DNA of 10,477 nt from JBBAGE01 sp041655055 (GCA_041655055.1 JBBAGE010000080.1:1-10477); one strand, 5' to 3'. Numbered from the stretch's first letter, positions 1-6,908 are shown. Notes: a model not told the origin generated them from the letters alone. Program-made: numbers and translations.

Positions 1-1
1 C

Positions 2-202
2 GGCGGGCTGACGAGTGCCGAGAAGGATCGGATCAAGGAACTGGAGCGGGAGGTTCGTGAACTGCGCCAGGCCAACGAGATCCTGAAGAAGGCCAGCGCG
101 TATTTTGCGATGGCGGAGCTCGACCGCGTTCGGCGGGAAAACGGGGCCCCACCCCCGTTTTCTGATCCGCCTTACTCCGCAAATGATCGTGTTCATCGAT
201 AA
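2..202 (+). CDS. IS3-family transposase OrfA, 3' part only
   Basis: The reading frame enters from outside the window and ends at TAA 200-202, giving 66 visible residues. The visible part has the leucine-zipper region typical of IS3 OrfA (KELEREVRELRQANEILKK) followed by ASAYFAMAELDR, the usual OrfA end. OrfA supplies the helix-turn-helix DNA-binding half of the transposase; that half lies upstream and is not seen. Unlike most relatives, the frame continues about 23 residues past the AELDR motif through a strong hairpin (132-171). OrfB lies in the +1 frame relative to OrfA, not the usual -1, so ordinary -1 frameshifting would not produce an OrfAB fusion here. Confidence 0.85.
   Translation, partial: GGLTSAEKDRIKELEREVRELRQANEILKKASAYFAMAELDRVRRENGAPPPFSDPPYSANDRVHR
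132..171 (+). other. Strong hairpin in the orfA/orfB overlap
   Basis: GAAAACGGGG (137-146) and CCCCGTTTTC (153-162) form a perfect 10-bp stem with a 6-nt loop. The outer segments GGCGG (132-136) and CCGCC (167-171) add five more pairs across a 4-nt bulge. It lies where IS3 elements carry recoding signals, 12 nt before the OrfB ATG, so it could stimulate a frameshift or control access to the OrfB start. The structure is seen directly; the role is inferred. Confidence 0.6.
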
Positions 203-1088
203 TCACCGTTGTGTCCATGGTGTCGGGCCGATCTGCAGGGTTCTGGGGATCGCACCATCGACGTATTACGCCGTCAAGGCCGTGGCGCGCGATCGGGCTC
301 TGGCATCGAACCGGGCCAGGCAGGATCAATTGGACAAGGTTGCCATCAAGGACGCGTTCGACGGCAGCCGAGGTCGCTATGGCGCGCGCAAGGTCTGGCA
401 TCAGCTGCGCCGCGGCGGCCACGATATCGCCCGCTGCACGGTGGAGCGGCTGATGAAGGTCATGGGATTACAAGGTGTTGTGCGCGGCAAGAAGGTGATC
501 ACGACCAATCCAGATGCAGCCCAGCCTTGTCCGGACGACAAGGTGAACCGTGCCTTCGTCGCCGATATGGCGAACCAGCTGTGGGTTTCGGATTTCACCT
601 ATGTCTCCAGCTGGCAGGGCATGGTCTATGTGGCTTTCGTCATCGACGTTTTCGCCCGAAAGATCGTCGGCTGGCGCGTCTCTACCTCGATGACCACCGG
701 GTTCGTCTTGGATGCACTGAATCAGGCGATCTGCCAGAGAGCACCATCTGAGGCGGACAAACTGATCCATCACAGCGATCGGGGCAGCCAATACCTGTCG
801 ATCCGATACACCGAGCGGCTGGCTGAGGCAGGCATCGATACCTCGGTCGGCAGCGTCGGCGATTCCTACGACAACGCCCTGGCAGAAAGCATCATCGGCC
901 TGTTCAAGACCGAGGTGATCAAGTTCCTCGGTCCTTGGAAATCGGTCGGCCAGGTCGAGTGGGAAACCCTGAAATGGGTCGACTGGTATAACAAGACGCG
1001 CCTGCACAGCGCCATCGGTTACATCACGCCGAACGAAGCAGAGGAGGCATTCTACGCAAGCTTGAACGCTGACGAAAAAGCAGCCTAA
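183..1088 (+). CDS. IS3-family transposase OrfB (DDE integrase core)
   Basis: OrfB is the catalytic half of an IS3 transposase, which cuts and joins the element ends with an RNase H-fold DDE/rve domain. From ATG 183 it is 301 aa, normal for the family. The N-terminal HTH_21-like region contains GVGPICRVLGIAPSTYY and GRYGARKVWHQLRR. The catalytic triad is visible: D137 in LWVSDFTYV, D199 in HHSDRGSQYLS and E235 in DNALAES, with the expected 35-residue D-E spacing. ATG 183 starts the conserved block MIVFIDNHR but has no Shine-Dalgarno sequence, so it may depend on coupling or frameshifting from orfA; the frame is open upstream to 87, with a TTG at 105. No internal lesion is seen, so the element may be active. 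Confidence 0.93.
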   Translation: MIVFIDNHRCVHGVGPICRVLGIAPSTYYAVKAVARDRALASNRARQDQLDKVAIKDAFDGSRGRYGARKVWHQLRRGGHDIARCTVERLMKVMGLQGVVRGKKVITTNPDAAQPCPDDKVNRAFVADMANQLWVSDFTYVSSWQGMVYVAFVIDVFARKIVGWRVSTSMTTGFVLDALNQAICQRAPSEADKLIHHSDRGSQYLSIRYTERLAEAGIDTSVGSVGDSYDNALAESIIGLFKTEVIKFLGPWKSVGQVEWETLKWVDWYNKTRLHSAIGYITPNEAEEAFYASLNADEKAA

Positions 1089-1129
1089 TCATTGAACCAC
1101 AAACTCTCCGGTAAACCCGGGGCGGTTCA

Positions 1130-1679
1130 TATCGCTGTGACGCTCATGCTCTATACCGGGGCGGCGCGGGTCGATGCCGTCAAGCTCGGTTGGACCAGCA
1201 TCAAGGCAACGGCGGATGGGCCGCGCCTGCAATACACCCGCCAGAAGACCCGAAAGAGCAACGGTGTTCCGGTCAGCATCCCCATCCACCCCGACCTCTG
1301 GAAGGTGATCCGCGATCTGCCCAAGGACCGGCCTTTCCTCGCGACAGCCTATGGCAGGGGCCGGACGGCGGCGGGCCTCGGGAACAAAATGCGCGAATGG
1401 TGCGATGCGGCCGGGCTGGACGAGTGTTCCGCCCATGGCCTGCGCAAGGCCTGCGCCCGCCGTCTGGCCGAGGCGGGGGCGACGCCGCATGAAATCATGG
1501 CGATCACCGGGCACAAGACACTGGCCGAAGTGCAGCGCTATACCCAGGCAGCGCTGCGTGAAGGACTGGCGGATTCCGCGATGCAGAAGCTGCTGGCGCG
1601 GCCGAACCGGGAACAAACCGTGGTGAATCTTGCCCAATGGTTCGCCAATAATTCATCTAACAACATGAAAGGACATTGA
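1130..1679 (+). pseudogene. Tyrosine recombinase (phage/island integrase), 5' part cut off by IS3 insertion
   Basis: This is the C-terminal catalytic domain of a site-specific tyrosine recombinase (phage_integrase family). All catalytic residues are visible in order: Arg in YTGAARVDAV, Lys in TRQKTRK, His and Arg in HGLRKACARR, His in TGHKT, and the tyrosine nucleophile in QRYTQAA (codon 1539-1541). The fragment encodes about 182 residues. The N-terminal arm- and core-binding domains must lie left of the IS, outside the window, because the recombinase fold begins abruptly at the IS right end. A downstream in-frame ATG at 1146 could at most give a catalytic domain alone. The stop at 1677-1679 is 14 nt from a tRNA 3' end, the usual place for such integrases. 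Excision is presumably disabled unless another integrase acts in trans. Confidence 0.88.
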
Positions 1680-1693
1680 AAAATGACGGGGTT

Positions 1694-1740
1694 TGGTAGG
1701 CCCGGAGGGACTCGAACCCCCAACCAAAGCGTTATGAGCG
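1694..1740. other. Candidate att site in the tRNA 3' half
   Basis: The integrase gene ends 14 nt from the tRNA 3' end, and tyrosine recombinases commonly integrate into the 3' half of tRNA genes, restoring the tRNA. One crossover repeat should therefore lie here, with a second copy of part of it at the far (left) end of the element, beyond the window. No second copy is visible in the window. This is inference from gene layout. Confidence 0.4.
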
Positions 1741-1769
1741 CTCTGCTCTAACCATTGAGCTACAGGCCC
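1694..1769 (-). tRNA. tRNA with CAT anticodon, probably tRNA-Ile2 (lysidine type)
   Basis: The minus strand folds into a complete 76-nt cloverleaf ending in an encoded CCA (1694-1696). The acceptor stem is GGGCCTG/CGGGCCT with G-U pairs, the D arm GCTC/GAGC, the anticodon stem GAGCG/CGCTT with loop CTCATAA (anticodon CAT at 1734-1736), and the T arm GGGGG-TTCGAGT-CCCTC. The anticodon stem lacks the three G-C pairs of initiator tRNA. The AATGGTTAGAGCAG stretch and the TTTGGTT region resemble Ile2 tRNA, in which TilS converts C34 to lysidine so that it reads AUA. Elongator Met remains possible. The neighbouring integrase suggests its 3' end is an attachment site. Confidence 0.93.
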
Positions 1770-1782
1770 GCCGTGGGTTGTG

Positions 1783-1809
1783 ATTATGCGCAGGCCGGGC
1801 GCGGGTCAA
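1783..1809 (-). promoter_or_regulatory. Probable tRNA promoter
   Basis: On the minus strand TTGACC (1809-1804) is followed after 15 nt by CATAAT (1788-1783), or after 16 nt by a one-base shifted alternative. Transcription would start a few bases before the mature tRNA 5' end at 1769. The spacing is slightly short for sigma70, but the hexamers and position fit. Confidence 0.45.
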
Positions 1810-1915
1810 GCGTAAGCGGGGGCCCGCCGCCATTCAAATCGGCGCGAATGTTTGCGGGTCGTGGACAGCGGCTGCGCATTCGTCTATCGCAGGCGCAAAG
1901 TTTCGGGGGATCATC

Positions 1916-2962
1916 ATGAGCACTGAAAAGAACGGGCTGACATATGCCGATGCGGGCGTCGATATCGACGCGGGGAATGCGCTGGTTGAACGGATCAAAC
2001 CGGCGGCCAAACGCACAATGCGGCCGGGCACGATGTCCGGGCTGGGCGGATTTGGCGCCTTGTTCGATCTCAGGGCTGCGGGATACAGCGATCCGGTGCT
2101 GGTGGCTGCGACCGACGGAGTGGGCACCAAGCTGCGCATCGCGATCGATACCGGCAATGTCGCAACGATCGGCATCGATCTGGTGGCCATGTGCGTCAAT
2201 GATCTGGTCTGTCAGGGGGCCGAGCCGCTGTTTTTCCTTGATTATTTCGCAACGGGCAAGCTCGAACTTGAACAGGCAACCGCGATCATCGAGGGCATTG
2301 CCGAGGGCTGCCTGCGCGCGGGTGCGGCCCTGATCGGGGGCGAAACCGCCGAAATGCCGGGCATGTATCAGGCGGGCGATTTCGATCTGGCGGGTTTTGC
2401 CGTGGGCGCGATGGAGCGTGGCACGGATCTGCCGCGCGATGTGGCGGCGGGCGATGTGCTGTTGGGGCTGGCCTCGGACGGGGTGCATTCCAACGGCTAT
2501 TCGCTGGTGCGCAAGATTGTCGAGCGTTCGGGCCTTGGCTGGGCTGATCCCGCGCCCTTTGGCACCGGCACGCTGGGCGAGGCGCTTTTGGCGCCGACGC
2601 GGCTTTATGTGCGCCCGGCGCTTGCGGCGATCCGCGCAGGCGATGTGCATGCGCTGGCGCATATCACCGGCGGCGGGCTGACCGAGAACCTGCCGCGCGT
2701 GCTGCCCGAAGGGTTGGGCGTGCAGATCGATCTGACAAGCTGGGCCTTGCCCGATATCTTTGGCTGGCTGGCACGCGAAGGCGGCATGGATCAGGCCGAG
2801 ATGCTGAAAACCTTCAACGCCGGCATCGGCATGGTGCTGAGCGTGGCGCCCGAGCGGGCCGATACGATCACCGCGCTTTTGCAGGCCGAGGGTGAAACGG
2901 TCCATCGAATCGGTCAGGTCACGGCGGGCGCGGGGGTCAGCTATCAGGGCGCGCTTTGGTGA
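1916..2962 (+). CDS. purM: Phosphoribosylformylglycinamidine cyclo-ligase (AIR synthetase)
   Basis: PurM closes the imidazole ring: ATP + FGAM gives AIR + ADP + Pi, step five of cytosolic de novo purine synthesis. At 348 aa it is full length. Family motifs are seen in order: GLGGFGALF near 42-50, the ATP-binding ATDGVGTKLR near 65-74, GIDLVAMCVNDLV near 86-98, GGETAEMPGMY near 141-151 and GLASDGVHSNGYSLVR near 184-199. The ATG has a good Shine-Dalgarno sequence (GGGGGA, 1905-1910) five bases upstream. The stop overlaps the purN start, so the two are translationally coupled. It is the first gene right of the tRNA-associated mobile segment, and about 145 bp separate it from the tRNA. That gap shows no confident purM promoter. 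Confidence 0.98.
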   Translation: MSTEKNGLTYADAGVDIDAGNALVERIKPAAKRTMRPGTMSGLGGFGALFDLRAAGYSDPVLVAATDGVGTKLRIAIDTGNVATIGIDLVAMCVNDLVCQGAEPLFFLDYFATGKLELEQATAIIEGIAEGCLRAGAALIGGETAEMPGMYQAGDFDLAGFAVGAMERGTDLPRDVAAGDVLLGLASDGVHSNGYSLVRKIVERSGLGWADPAPFGTGTLGEALLAPTRLYVRPALAAIRAGDVHALAHITGGGLTENLPRVLPEGLGVQIDLTSWALPDIFGWLAREGGMDQAEMLKTFNAGIGMVLSVAPERADTITALLQAEGETVHRIGQVTAGAGVSYQGALW

Positions 2963-3546
2963 AACGCGTCGCGATTTTGATTTCGGGCGGCGGCTCGAAC
3001 ATGCTGGCGCTGGCTGAAAGCATGGTTGGCGATCATCCGGCGCGGCCCTGTGTCGTGGTCTCGAACGTGCCGGGGGCGGGTGGTCTGGCACGGGCCGAGG
3101 CGTTGGGAATACCCACCGCCGTGCTGGATCACCGCCCCTTTGGCCGCGACCGCGCGGGGTTTGAGGCGGCGCTGAATGCGCTGCTTGATGAATATGCGCC
3201 CGATATCATCGCGATGGCGGGGTTCATGCGGATTTTAACGCCGGTATTCATTGATCATTGGGCGGGGCGGATGCTGAATATCCACCCCTCGCTTTTGCCC
3301 AAATATACCGGGCTTGATACCCATGCGCGCGCCCTTGCCGCCGGTGATACCGAGGCGGGCTGTTCCGTGCATGAGGTGACGGCCGATCTCGATGCCGGGC
3401 CGGTTTTGGGGCAGGCGCGGGTGCCGGTTTTGGCCGGCGACACCGCTGCAAGCCTTGCGGCGCGGGTGCTGGCGGCGGAACATCGGCTTTACCCCGCCGT
3501 GCTGCGCCGCTTTGCCGAGGGTGACCGGCGGCCTATTTTTCTTTAG
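2959..3546 (+). CDS. purN: Phosphoribosylglycinamide formyltransferase 1
   Basis: PurN transfers a formyl group from 10-formyltetrahydrofolate to GAR, giving FGAR (step three of purine synthesis). It is about 195 aa, the usual length. The nucleotide-binding loop ISGGGSNM is at residues 8-15. The catalytic Asn, His and Asp are recognised as N107 and H109 in MLNIHPSLLPKY and D145 in TADLDAGPVLGQ. I chose GTG 2959 because it overlaps the purM TGA as GTGA, a standard coupling junction; a TTG one codon earlier (2956) is also in frame. The stop codon TAG (3544-3546) shares bases with the stop of the convergent Hint gene. Confidence 0.97.
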   Translation: MKRVAILISGGGSNMLALAESMVGDHPARPCVVVSNVPGAGGLARAEALGIPTAVLDHRPFGRDRAGFEAALNALLDEYAPDIIAMAGFMRILTPVFIDHWAGRMLNIHPSLLPKYTGLDTHARALAAGDTEAGCSVHEVTADLDAGPVLGQARVPVLAGDTAASLAARVLAAEHRLYPAVLRRFAEGDRRPIFL

Positions 3547-4540
3547 GCGATCAGCGCGGCTTCCCAGCGGCGCAGACAGGGGCGGGCGGTGGCAGCACCC
3601 GCCTTGCCCGCAAGTTCGGGAAAGATCGTCAGCAATTCGCCGCGCTGCGCCGGATCAAGCGCCGCCCAGCCCACCGGGCCCAGATGCAGGCTTTCGGCCG
3701 GGATGCCGGCGGCAAAGATCACCTCGTGGCAATCAAAGGCCAGGTGCAGATAGCGCACCCGCTCCATCGGCCTCAGAGTGATATCGTCGCCATTCACCAG
3801 ATGGGCGGCGGCCACCAACACGCTGTCGGCGCCGAAATAAAGCTCGGCCTTGCCGTTGGCGATCAGCATGCGGTGCTGTTGCGAAACGTATAGATCGGCA
3901 TCATTACCCTAAGCCTGTGCCGCGATACGCACGGGGGCAAGCGGCCCAAGGCCCGCCACGACGCGATCACCCACCCAGCGCAGGGGCCGGGGGCCATGAT
4001 CGAGCGTTTCGACCAGATCACCGGGGCGCAGATCCTCGACCGCACGCGGGCCGCTGGGGGTTGCGATCATCGTGCCCGCCACAAAACAGGGGATCGGCGG
4101 CGGCGTATCGGGAAAGGCCGCAAAGGGCAGGTTTTCATCGCGCGGCGGATGCTCGCCCGGGCCATATTGCAGCGTATTTCCGGTGATCCCGCCCACGTAG
4201 AACACCACCTTGGCGCCGGTGAAGATCATATGGCCCGAAGATGAGGCGCGGCCCTGAAACTCGTCATTTCGCGGGTTCATGCCGAAATAAATCGGGACCG
4301 GTTGTTCCGGGGGCTCGGGGTCGGGCCAGGCATAGATATCGACGAACTGGCCATATTGAAAAAAGCTCTGTCCGGGATTCACCTGCCGCACCACGACGCG
4401 AAAGATATCTTCGGGTCCGCCCAGCGTGTTCACGCCGGTGAGATCGACCTGCACACCATTGCCGTAGCCGCCCTTCTGTTCATAATCTGTGAAAGACGCG
4501 ATTTGATCGCCACGAAAAAATAAAGCACGGTCTCGGACAT
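3543..4540 (-). pseudogene. Hint_2 (Hedgehog/intein-type) domain protein, interrupted by TAG and an N-terminal frameshift
   Basis: The gene encodes about 335 residues if repaired. An N-terminal region of unknown fold (roughly 150 aa, with GDQIASFTDYE, GGYGNGVQVDLTG and a proline-rich linker) leads into a Hint_2 domain starting at the Cys of PCFVAGTMIATPSG and including VEDLRPGDLVETLD, then YVSQQHRML and a conserved-looking C terminus. Hint domains are autoprocessing folds related to inteins; Hint_2 proteins are common in Rhodobacterales and their function is unknown. An in-frame TAG at 3911-3909 splits the domain; all residues after it stay in the same frame to TAA 3545-3543. A T6 run (4520-4515) appears one base short of joining ATG 4540 to the body. 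Without repair the readable pieces are 3909-4559 (216 aa, from an ATG lacking a ribosome site) and 3543-3869 (108 aa). Confidence 0.75.
3909..3911 (-). other. In-frame TAG inside the Hint domain
   Basis: The minus strand reads VRIAAQA, then TAG, then GNDADLYVSQQHRML, without a change of frame. The sequences on both sides fit one continuous Hint_2 domain, so this is a nonsense change (a Leu or Gln codon is one base away) or a sequencing error rather than a gene boundary. Confidence 0.8.
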
Positions 4541-4547
4541 AACGGAT

Positions 4548-4553
4548 TCCCTC
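4548..4553 (-). promoter_or_regulatory. Shine-Dalgarno site fixing the original Hint gene start at 4540
   Basis: GAGGGA on the minus strand lies 7 nt before ATG 4540-4538, ideal spacing. The alternative ATG at 4559 has no such site. Codons after 4540 (TCC GAG ACC GTG CTT) match the gene's usual usage, whereas the 4559 frame there uses GGA, CGA and TTA, which are rare in the neighbouring genes. Confidence 0.6.
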
Positions 4554-4559
4554 GTTCAT

Positions 4560-4748
4560 ATAGGCTGACTGGGCCCACGACGGGCGAGACTGGTTAACAC
4601 AATATTAATACATGTTAATGCTTAGTCGATGGCGGTCGTGTTGACAATTCTTTCCGAACACGCCCCAAGCCTTTTCATCGCCGGGTTTTGCGCCTAGAAG
4701 GGGCCGGTCCCGAAAACTCTGGGAACGACAGAACGGAAAAGCCCCCGT
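4560..4748. other. Divergent intergenic region between the Hint gene and rnd
   Basis: This 189-bp gap holds an AT-rich patch with the CtrA-type box (4594-4608) and an inverted repeat CGTGTT-N14-AACACG (4637-4642 and 4657-4662) that spans a TTGACA hexamer (4641-4646). No good -10 element lies 16-18 nt after that hexamer. It must contain the start signals for both flanking genes. Confidence 0.5.
4594..4608 (-). promoter_or_regulatory. CtrA-type box upstream of the Hint gene
   Basis: The minus strand reads TTAA-TATTGTG-TTAACC, an exact TTAA-N7-TTAAC, the alphaproteobacterial CtrA consensus. A third TTAA lies at 4615-4618, six bases further. TTAA is very rare elsewhere in this GC-rich window. 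The box sits about 54 bp before ATG 4540 and 141 bp before rnd, so the Hint gene is the more likely target. Confidence 0.6.
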
Positions 4749-5906
4749 ATGATTACCATTACGAATACTCAGGCCCTTGCAGATTTCTGTGCAAAGGCAA
4801 AGACGCATCCTTATGTGACTGTTGATACCGAATTTCTGCGCGAACGGACCTATTATTCCCAGCTTTGCCTTGTGCAACTGGCCGTTCCGGGCGATCGCGA
4901 AGATGATGCGGTGCTGGTCGATCCGCTGGTCAAGGATCTGTCGCTCGAACCGCTTTACGATCTGTTCCGCCATCCCGATACGGTCAAGGTATTCCACGCC
5001 GCGCGCCAGGATCTTGAGATTTTTCACGTCGACGGCAATGTCATCCCCGCGCCTTTGTTCGACACGCAGGTGGCGGCGATGGTCTGCGGCTTTGGCGAAC
5101 AGGTCAGCTATGAAACACTGGTGCGCAAAATCGCGCGGGCGGATCTGGATAAAACCTCGCGCTTTACCGATTGGTCGCAGCGCCCGCTAAGCGCGGCGCA
5201 GAAAAACTATGCGCTGGCCGATGTCACGCATTTGCGGGTAATTTACGAAAGCCTTGCGGCGCAACTGGCCAAATCCGGGCGCAAACCCTGGGTCGAGGAA
5301 GAACTGGCGCTGCTCAGCGATCCCGAAACCTATGTGACGCGCCCATCCGAAGCGTGGCTGCGGATCAAGACGCGCACCAATTCGGGCAAGTTTCTGGCTG
5401 CGGTCAAGGAACTGGCCCGGTTTCGCGAAGGCTATGCGCAATCGCGCAATGTGCCGCGCACACGGGTGTATAAGGATGATGCGCTGATCGAACTCGCGTC
5501 AACCCGTCCGCATAGTCTGACCGATCTCAGCCGGTCGCGATTGTTGTTGCGCGAAGCGCGGCGCGGTGAAATTGCCGAAGGTATCCTCAAGGCGATCGAA
5601 CTGGCCGATGCCTATAGCCCCGCCGATATGCCCAAACCCGATACCAGCCGCGACAAATTGCAGGTAAACCCGGCGCTGGCCGATATGTTGCGGGTGTTGC
5701 TCAAGGCCAAGGCCGAAAACGCGGGTGTGGCGCAAAAGCTGGTTGCCAGCACATCGGATCTGGATCTGATCGCGGCGGGCGAACGCGATGTGGCGGCGCT
5801 TGCGGGGTGGCGCGCCGAGGTATTTGGCAAAGATGCCTTGCGTTTGTGCGACGGTCAGATCGGGCTGGTTGTGCGCGGGCAAAATGTCGAAACGTTCGAC
5901 GTATAG
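4749..5906 (+). CDS. rnd: Ribonuclease D
   Basis: RNase D is a 3'-to-5' exoribonuclease that trims tRNA precursors and other stable RNAs. The protein is 385 aa, normal length. The DEDDy exonuclease domain fills the first half, with all motifs present: D26 and E28 in VTVDTEFLRE, D88 in FHAARQDLEIF, and Y154 and D158 in YALADVTHLRVIY. A helical HRDC-type region follows from about 205 to 285 (GKFLAAVKELARFRE and onward). The start ATG at 4749 has only a weak ribosome site (CGGAAA, 4734-4739), but protein similarity begins right at it. The gene stands alone, and its stop lies 3 bp from the stop of the convergent lipoprotein gene. No convincing promoter could be fixed in the 189 bp upstream. Confidence 0.96.
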   Translation: MITITNTQALADFCAKAKTHPYVTVDTEFLRERTYYSQLCLVQLAVPGDREDDAVLVDPLVKDLSLEPLYDLFRHPDTVKVFHAARQDLEIFHVDGNVIPAPLFDTQVAAMVCGFGEQVSYETLVRKIARADLDKTSRFTDWSQRPLSAAQKNYALADVTHLRVIYESLAAQLAKSGRKPWVEEELALLSDPETYVTRPSEAWLRIKTRTNSGKFLAAVKELARFREGYAQSRNVPRTRVYKDDALIELASTRPHSLTDLSRSRLLLREARRGEIAEGILKAIELADAYSPADMPKPDTSRDKLQVNPALADMLRVLLKAKAENAGVAQKLVASTSDLDLIAAGERDVAALAGWRAEVFGKDALRLCDGQIGLVVRGQNVETFDV

Positions 5907-5909
5907 GCG

Positions 5910-6377
5910 CTAGCGGCGCAAGGCCATCGCATTATTGGCGCCGACCACCCGGATTTCGCGCACCAAGGCCAGTTCGCGGTTGCCAAGCGTGACCGCCGCA
6001 TCCACGCGCCGCTGCGCCGGGCTGCCGATCAGCCGGGTTTCGGGCGGGGGGCGCATGTGGAAATGCCAGGTATATTCGCCCGCAACCGTGGCAGGCACCG
6101 GCACCAGCACCGCATCCCAATAACCAAGCGCGGGGGTAACCGCTTCGGCATGGATGATTGCGCCGGTGCTTGTGCGTTCAATGCGCAGGGCGCTGATCTG
6201 GGCCACCAGCGGGCCGTGATTGGCACTGACGGCAGCCGGCAAAAGCGATGCCGGGCCATCGGCCACCGGTTCTGCGCGGCCAAACCAGTTAAGCGGATTG
6301 ATCCGCGACTCGGCGATGCTGGCGCAGCCCGCAAGCAGCCCCAGCGTTGTGGCCAACAGGATCATCCGCGTTGTCAT
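5910..6377 (-). CDS. Small predicted lipoprotein of unknown function
   Basis: A 155-aa protein with a lipoprotein signal: basic N terminus MTTR, hydrophobic stretch MILLATTLGLLAGC, and lipobox LAGC with the lipidated Cys at 18. The mature part begins ASIAESRINPLNWFGRAE and continues with beta-rich sequence (GAIIHAEAVTPALGYWDAVLVPV, VAGEYTWHFHMRPP). It is expected in the outer membrane or periplasm. I do not recognise a named family, although the NPLNWFG segment looks like one conserved in Rhodobacterales lipoproteins. Start ATG 6377 follows GAGGG (6386-6382) and places the signal peptide correctly. The open frame extends further upstream, but that part lies opposite sufE and is not coding. 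It is divergent from sufE (117-bp gap) and convergent with rnd. Confidence 0.85.
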   Translation of the reverse strand: MTTRMILLATTLGLLAGCASIAESRINPLNWFGRAEPVADGPASLLPAAVSANHGPLVAQISALRIERTSTGAIIHAEAVTPALGYWDAVLVPVPATVAGEYTWHFHMRPPPETRLIGSPAQRRVDAAVTLGNRELALVREIRVVGANNAMALRR

Positions 6378-6494
6378 GATGCCCTCATCCATGCATTGCG
6401 CCAGACGTAGCGTAAATGTGCCGCGTTGAAAAGCCCGGGCTTGACCTTTACCTTTCGCGTCGATCTGCCTATGTGGCGGGCGAAAGGAACCCAC

Positions 6495-6908
6495 ATGGCC
6501 ACTGCTGCATTCGAAGACATTGCCGATACTTTTGCCTTTCTCGACGATTGGGAAGACCGTTATCGCCATGTGATCGAGCTGGGCCGGGACATGGCACCGA
6601 TGGACGGCGCGCTCAAGGTGCCCGCCACCAAGGTCGAAGGTTGCGCAAGCCAGGTCTGGCTGCATCCGCGCATCGCGGATGGTCTGTTCGATTTCGATGG
6701 CGACAGCGATGCGATGATCGTGCGCGGACTGATTGCCATTTTGCATGCGCTTTATTCCGGTGTGCCGGTGGGGCAGGTGGGCGCAATCGATGCGCAGGCC
6801 GAACTGGCGCGGCTGGGGTTGCATGATCACCTGTCGGCGCAGCGTTCAAACGGGTTGCGCGCGATGATTGCCCGTATTCGCGATATTGCCGCCCACGCCG
6901 CGGCATAG
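6495..6908 (+). CDS. sufE: Cysteine desulfuration protein SufE
   Basis: SufE takes persulfide sulfur from the cysteine desulfurase SufS and hands it to the SufBCD scaffold for Fe-S cluster assembly in the cytosol. The 137-aa protein has the family core LGRDMAPMDGALK and VEGCASQVWL, with C50 as the persulfide-carrying cysteine. ATG 6495 is chosen over an upstream TTG because AGGA (6485-6488) sits 6 nt before it and the SufE fold starts here. It lies apart from a suf operon in this window. The radical SAM protein downstream needs a 4Fe-4S cluster, but it has its own promoter, so any functional link is only suggestive. Confidence 0.95.
   Translation: MATAAFEDIADTFAFLDDWEDRYRHVIELGRDMAPMDGALKVPATKVEGCASQVWLHPRIADGLFDFDGDSDAMIVRGLIAILHALYSGVPVGQVGAIDAQAELARLGLHDHLSAQRSNGLRAMIARIRDIAAHAAA

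Larger units (their letters stand above)
1..1129 (+). mobile_element. IS3-family insertion sequence, right part (left end outside window)
   Basis: This is the right-hand portion of an IS3-family element: the end of orfA, all of orfB, and a short tail. The right tip is placed near 1129 because minus-strand reading from there begins TGAACCGCCCCGGG, which looks like an IS3 terminal inverted repeat. Immediately beyond it a different protein family (tyrosine recombinase) resumes in mid-domain. Within the tail, TGAACC (1093-1098) and GGTTCA (1124-1129) form an inverted pair. The left inverted repeat and target duplication lie outside the window, so the exact boundary is uncertain by a few bases. 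Confidence 0.85.

Noticed and set aside
468..1007. Open frame on the minus strand opposite transposase OrfB
   Set aside because: Shadow of a clear DDE transposase; composition is not protein-like.
1784..3091. Long open frame on the minus strand opposite purM
   Set aside because: It is a shadow of purM in GC-rich DNA: rich in Arg, His and Gln, without any recognisable domain, and fully covered by a certain gene.
4641..4669. TTGACA as an ordinary rnd promoter
   Set aside because: The positions 16-18 nt downstream (around CCCCAAGC) do not resemble a -10 element.
6447..6475. TTTACC-N17-TATGTG as sufE promoter
   Set aside because: The hexamers are weak and the predicted start would leave only about a dozen bases before the ATG, with the ribosome site at the very 5' end; not firm enough to list.
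6378..6830. Upstream extension of the lipoprotein frame on the minus strand
   Set aside because: The lipoprotein signal peptide starts at 6377 with its own ribosome site; the extension lies opposite sufE and has no domain.
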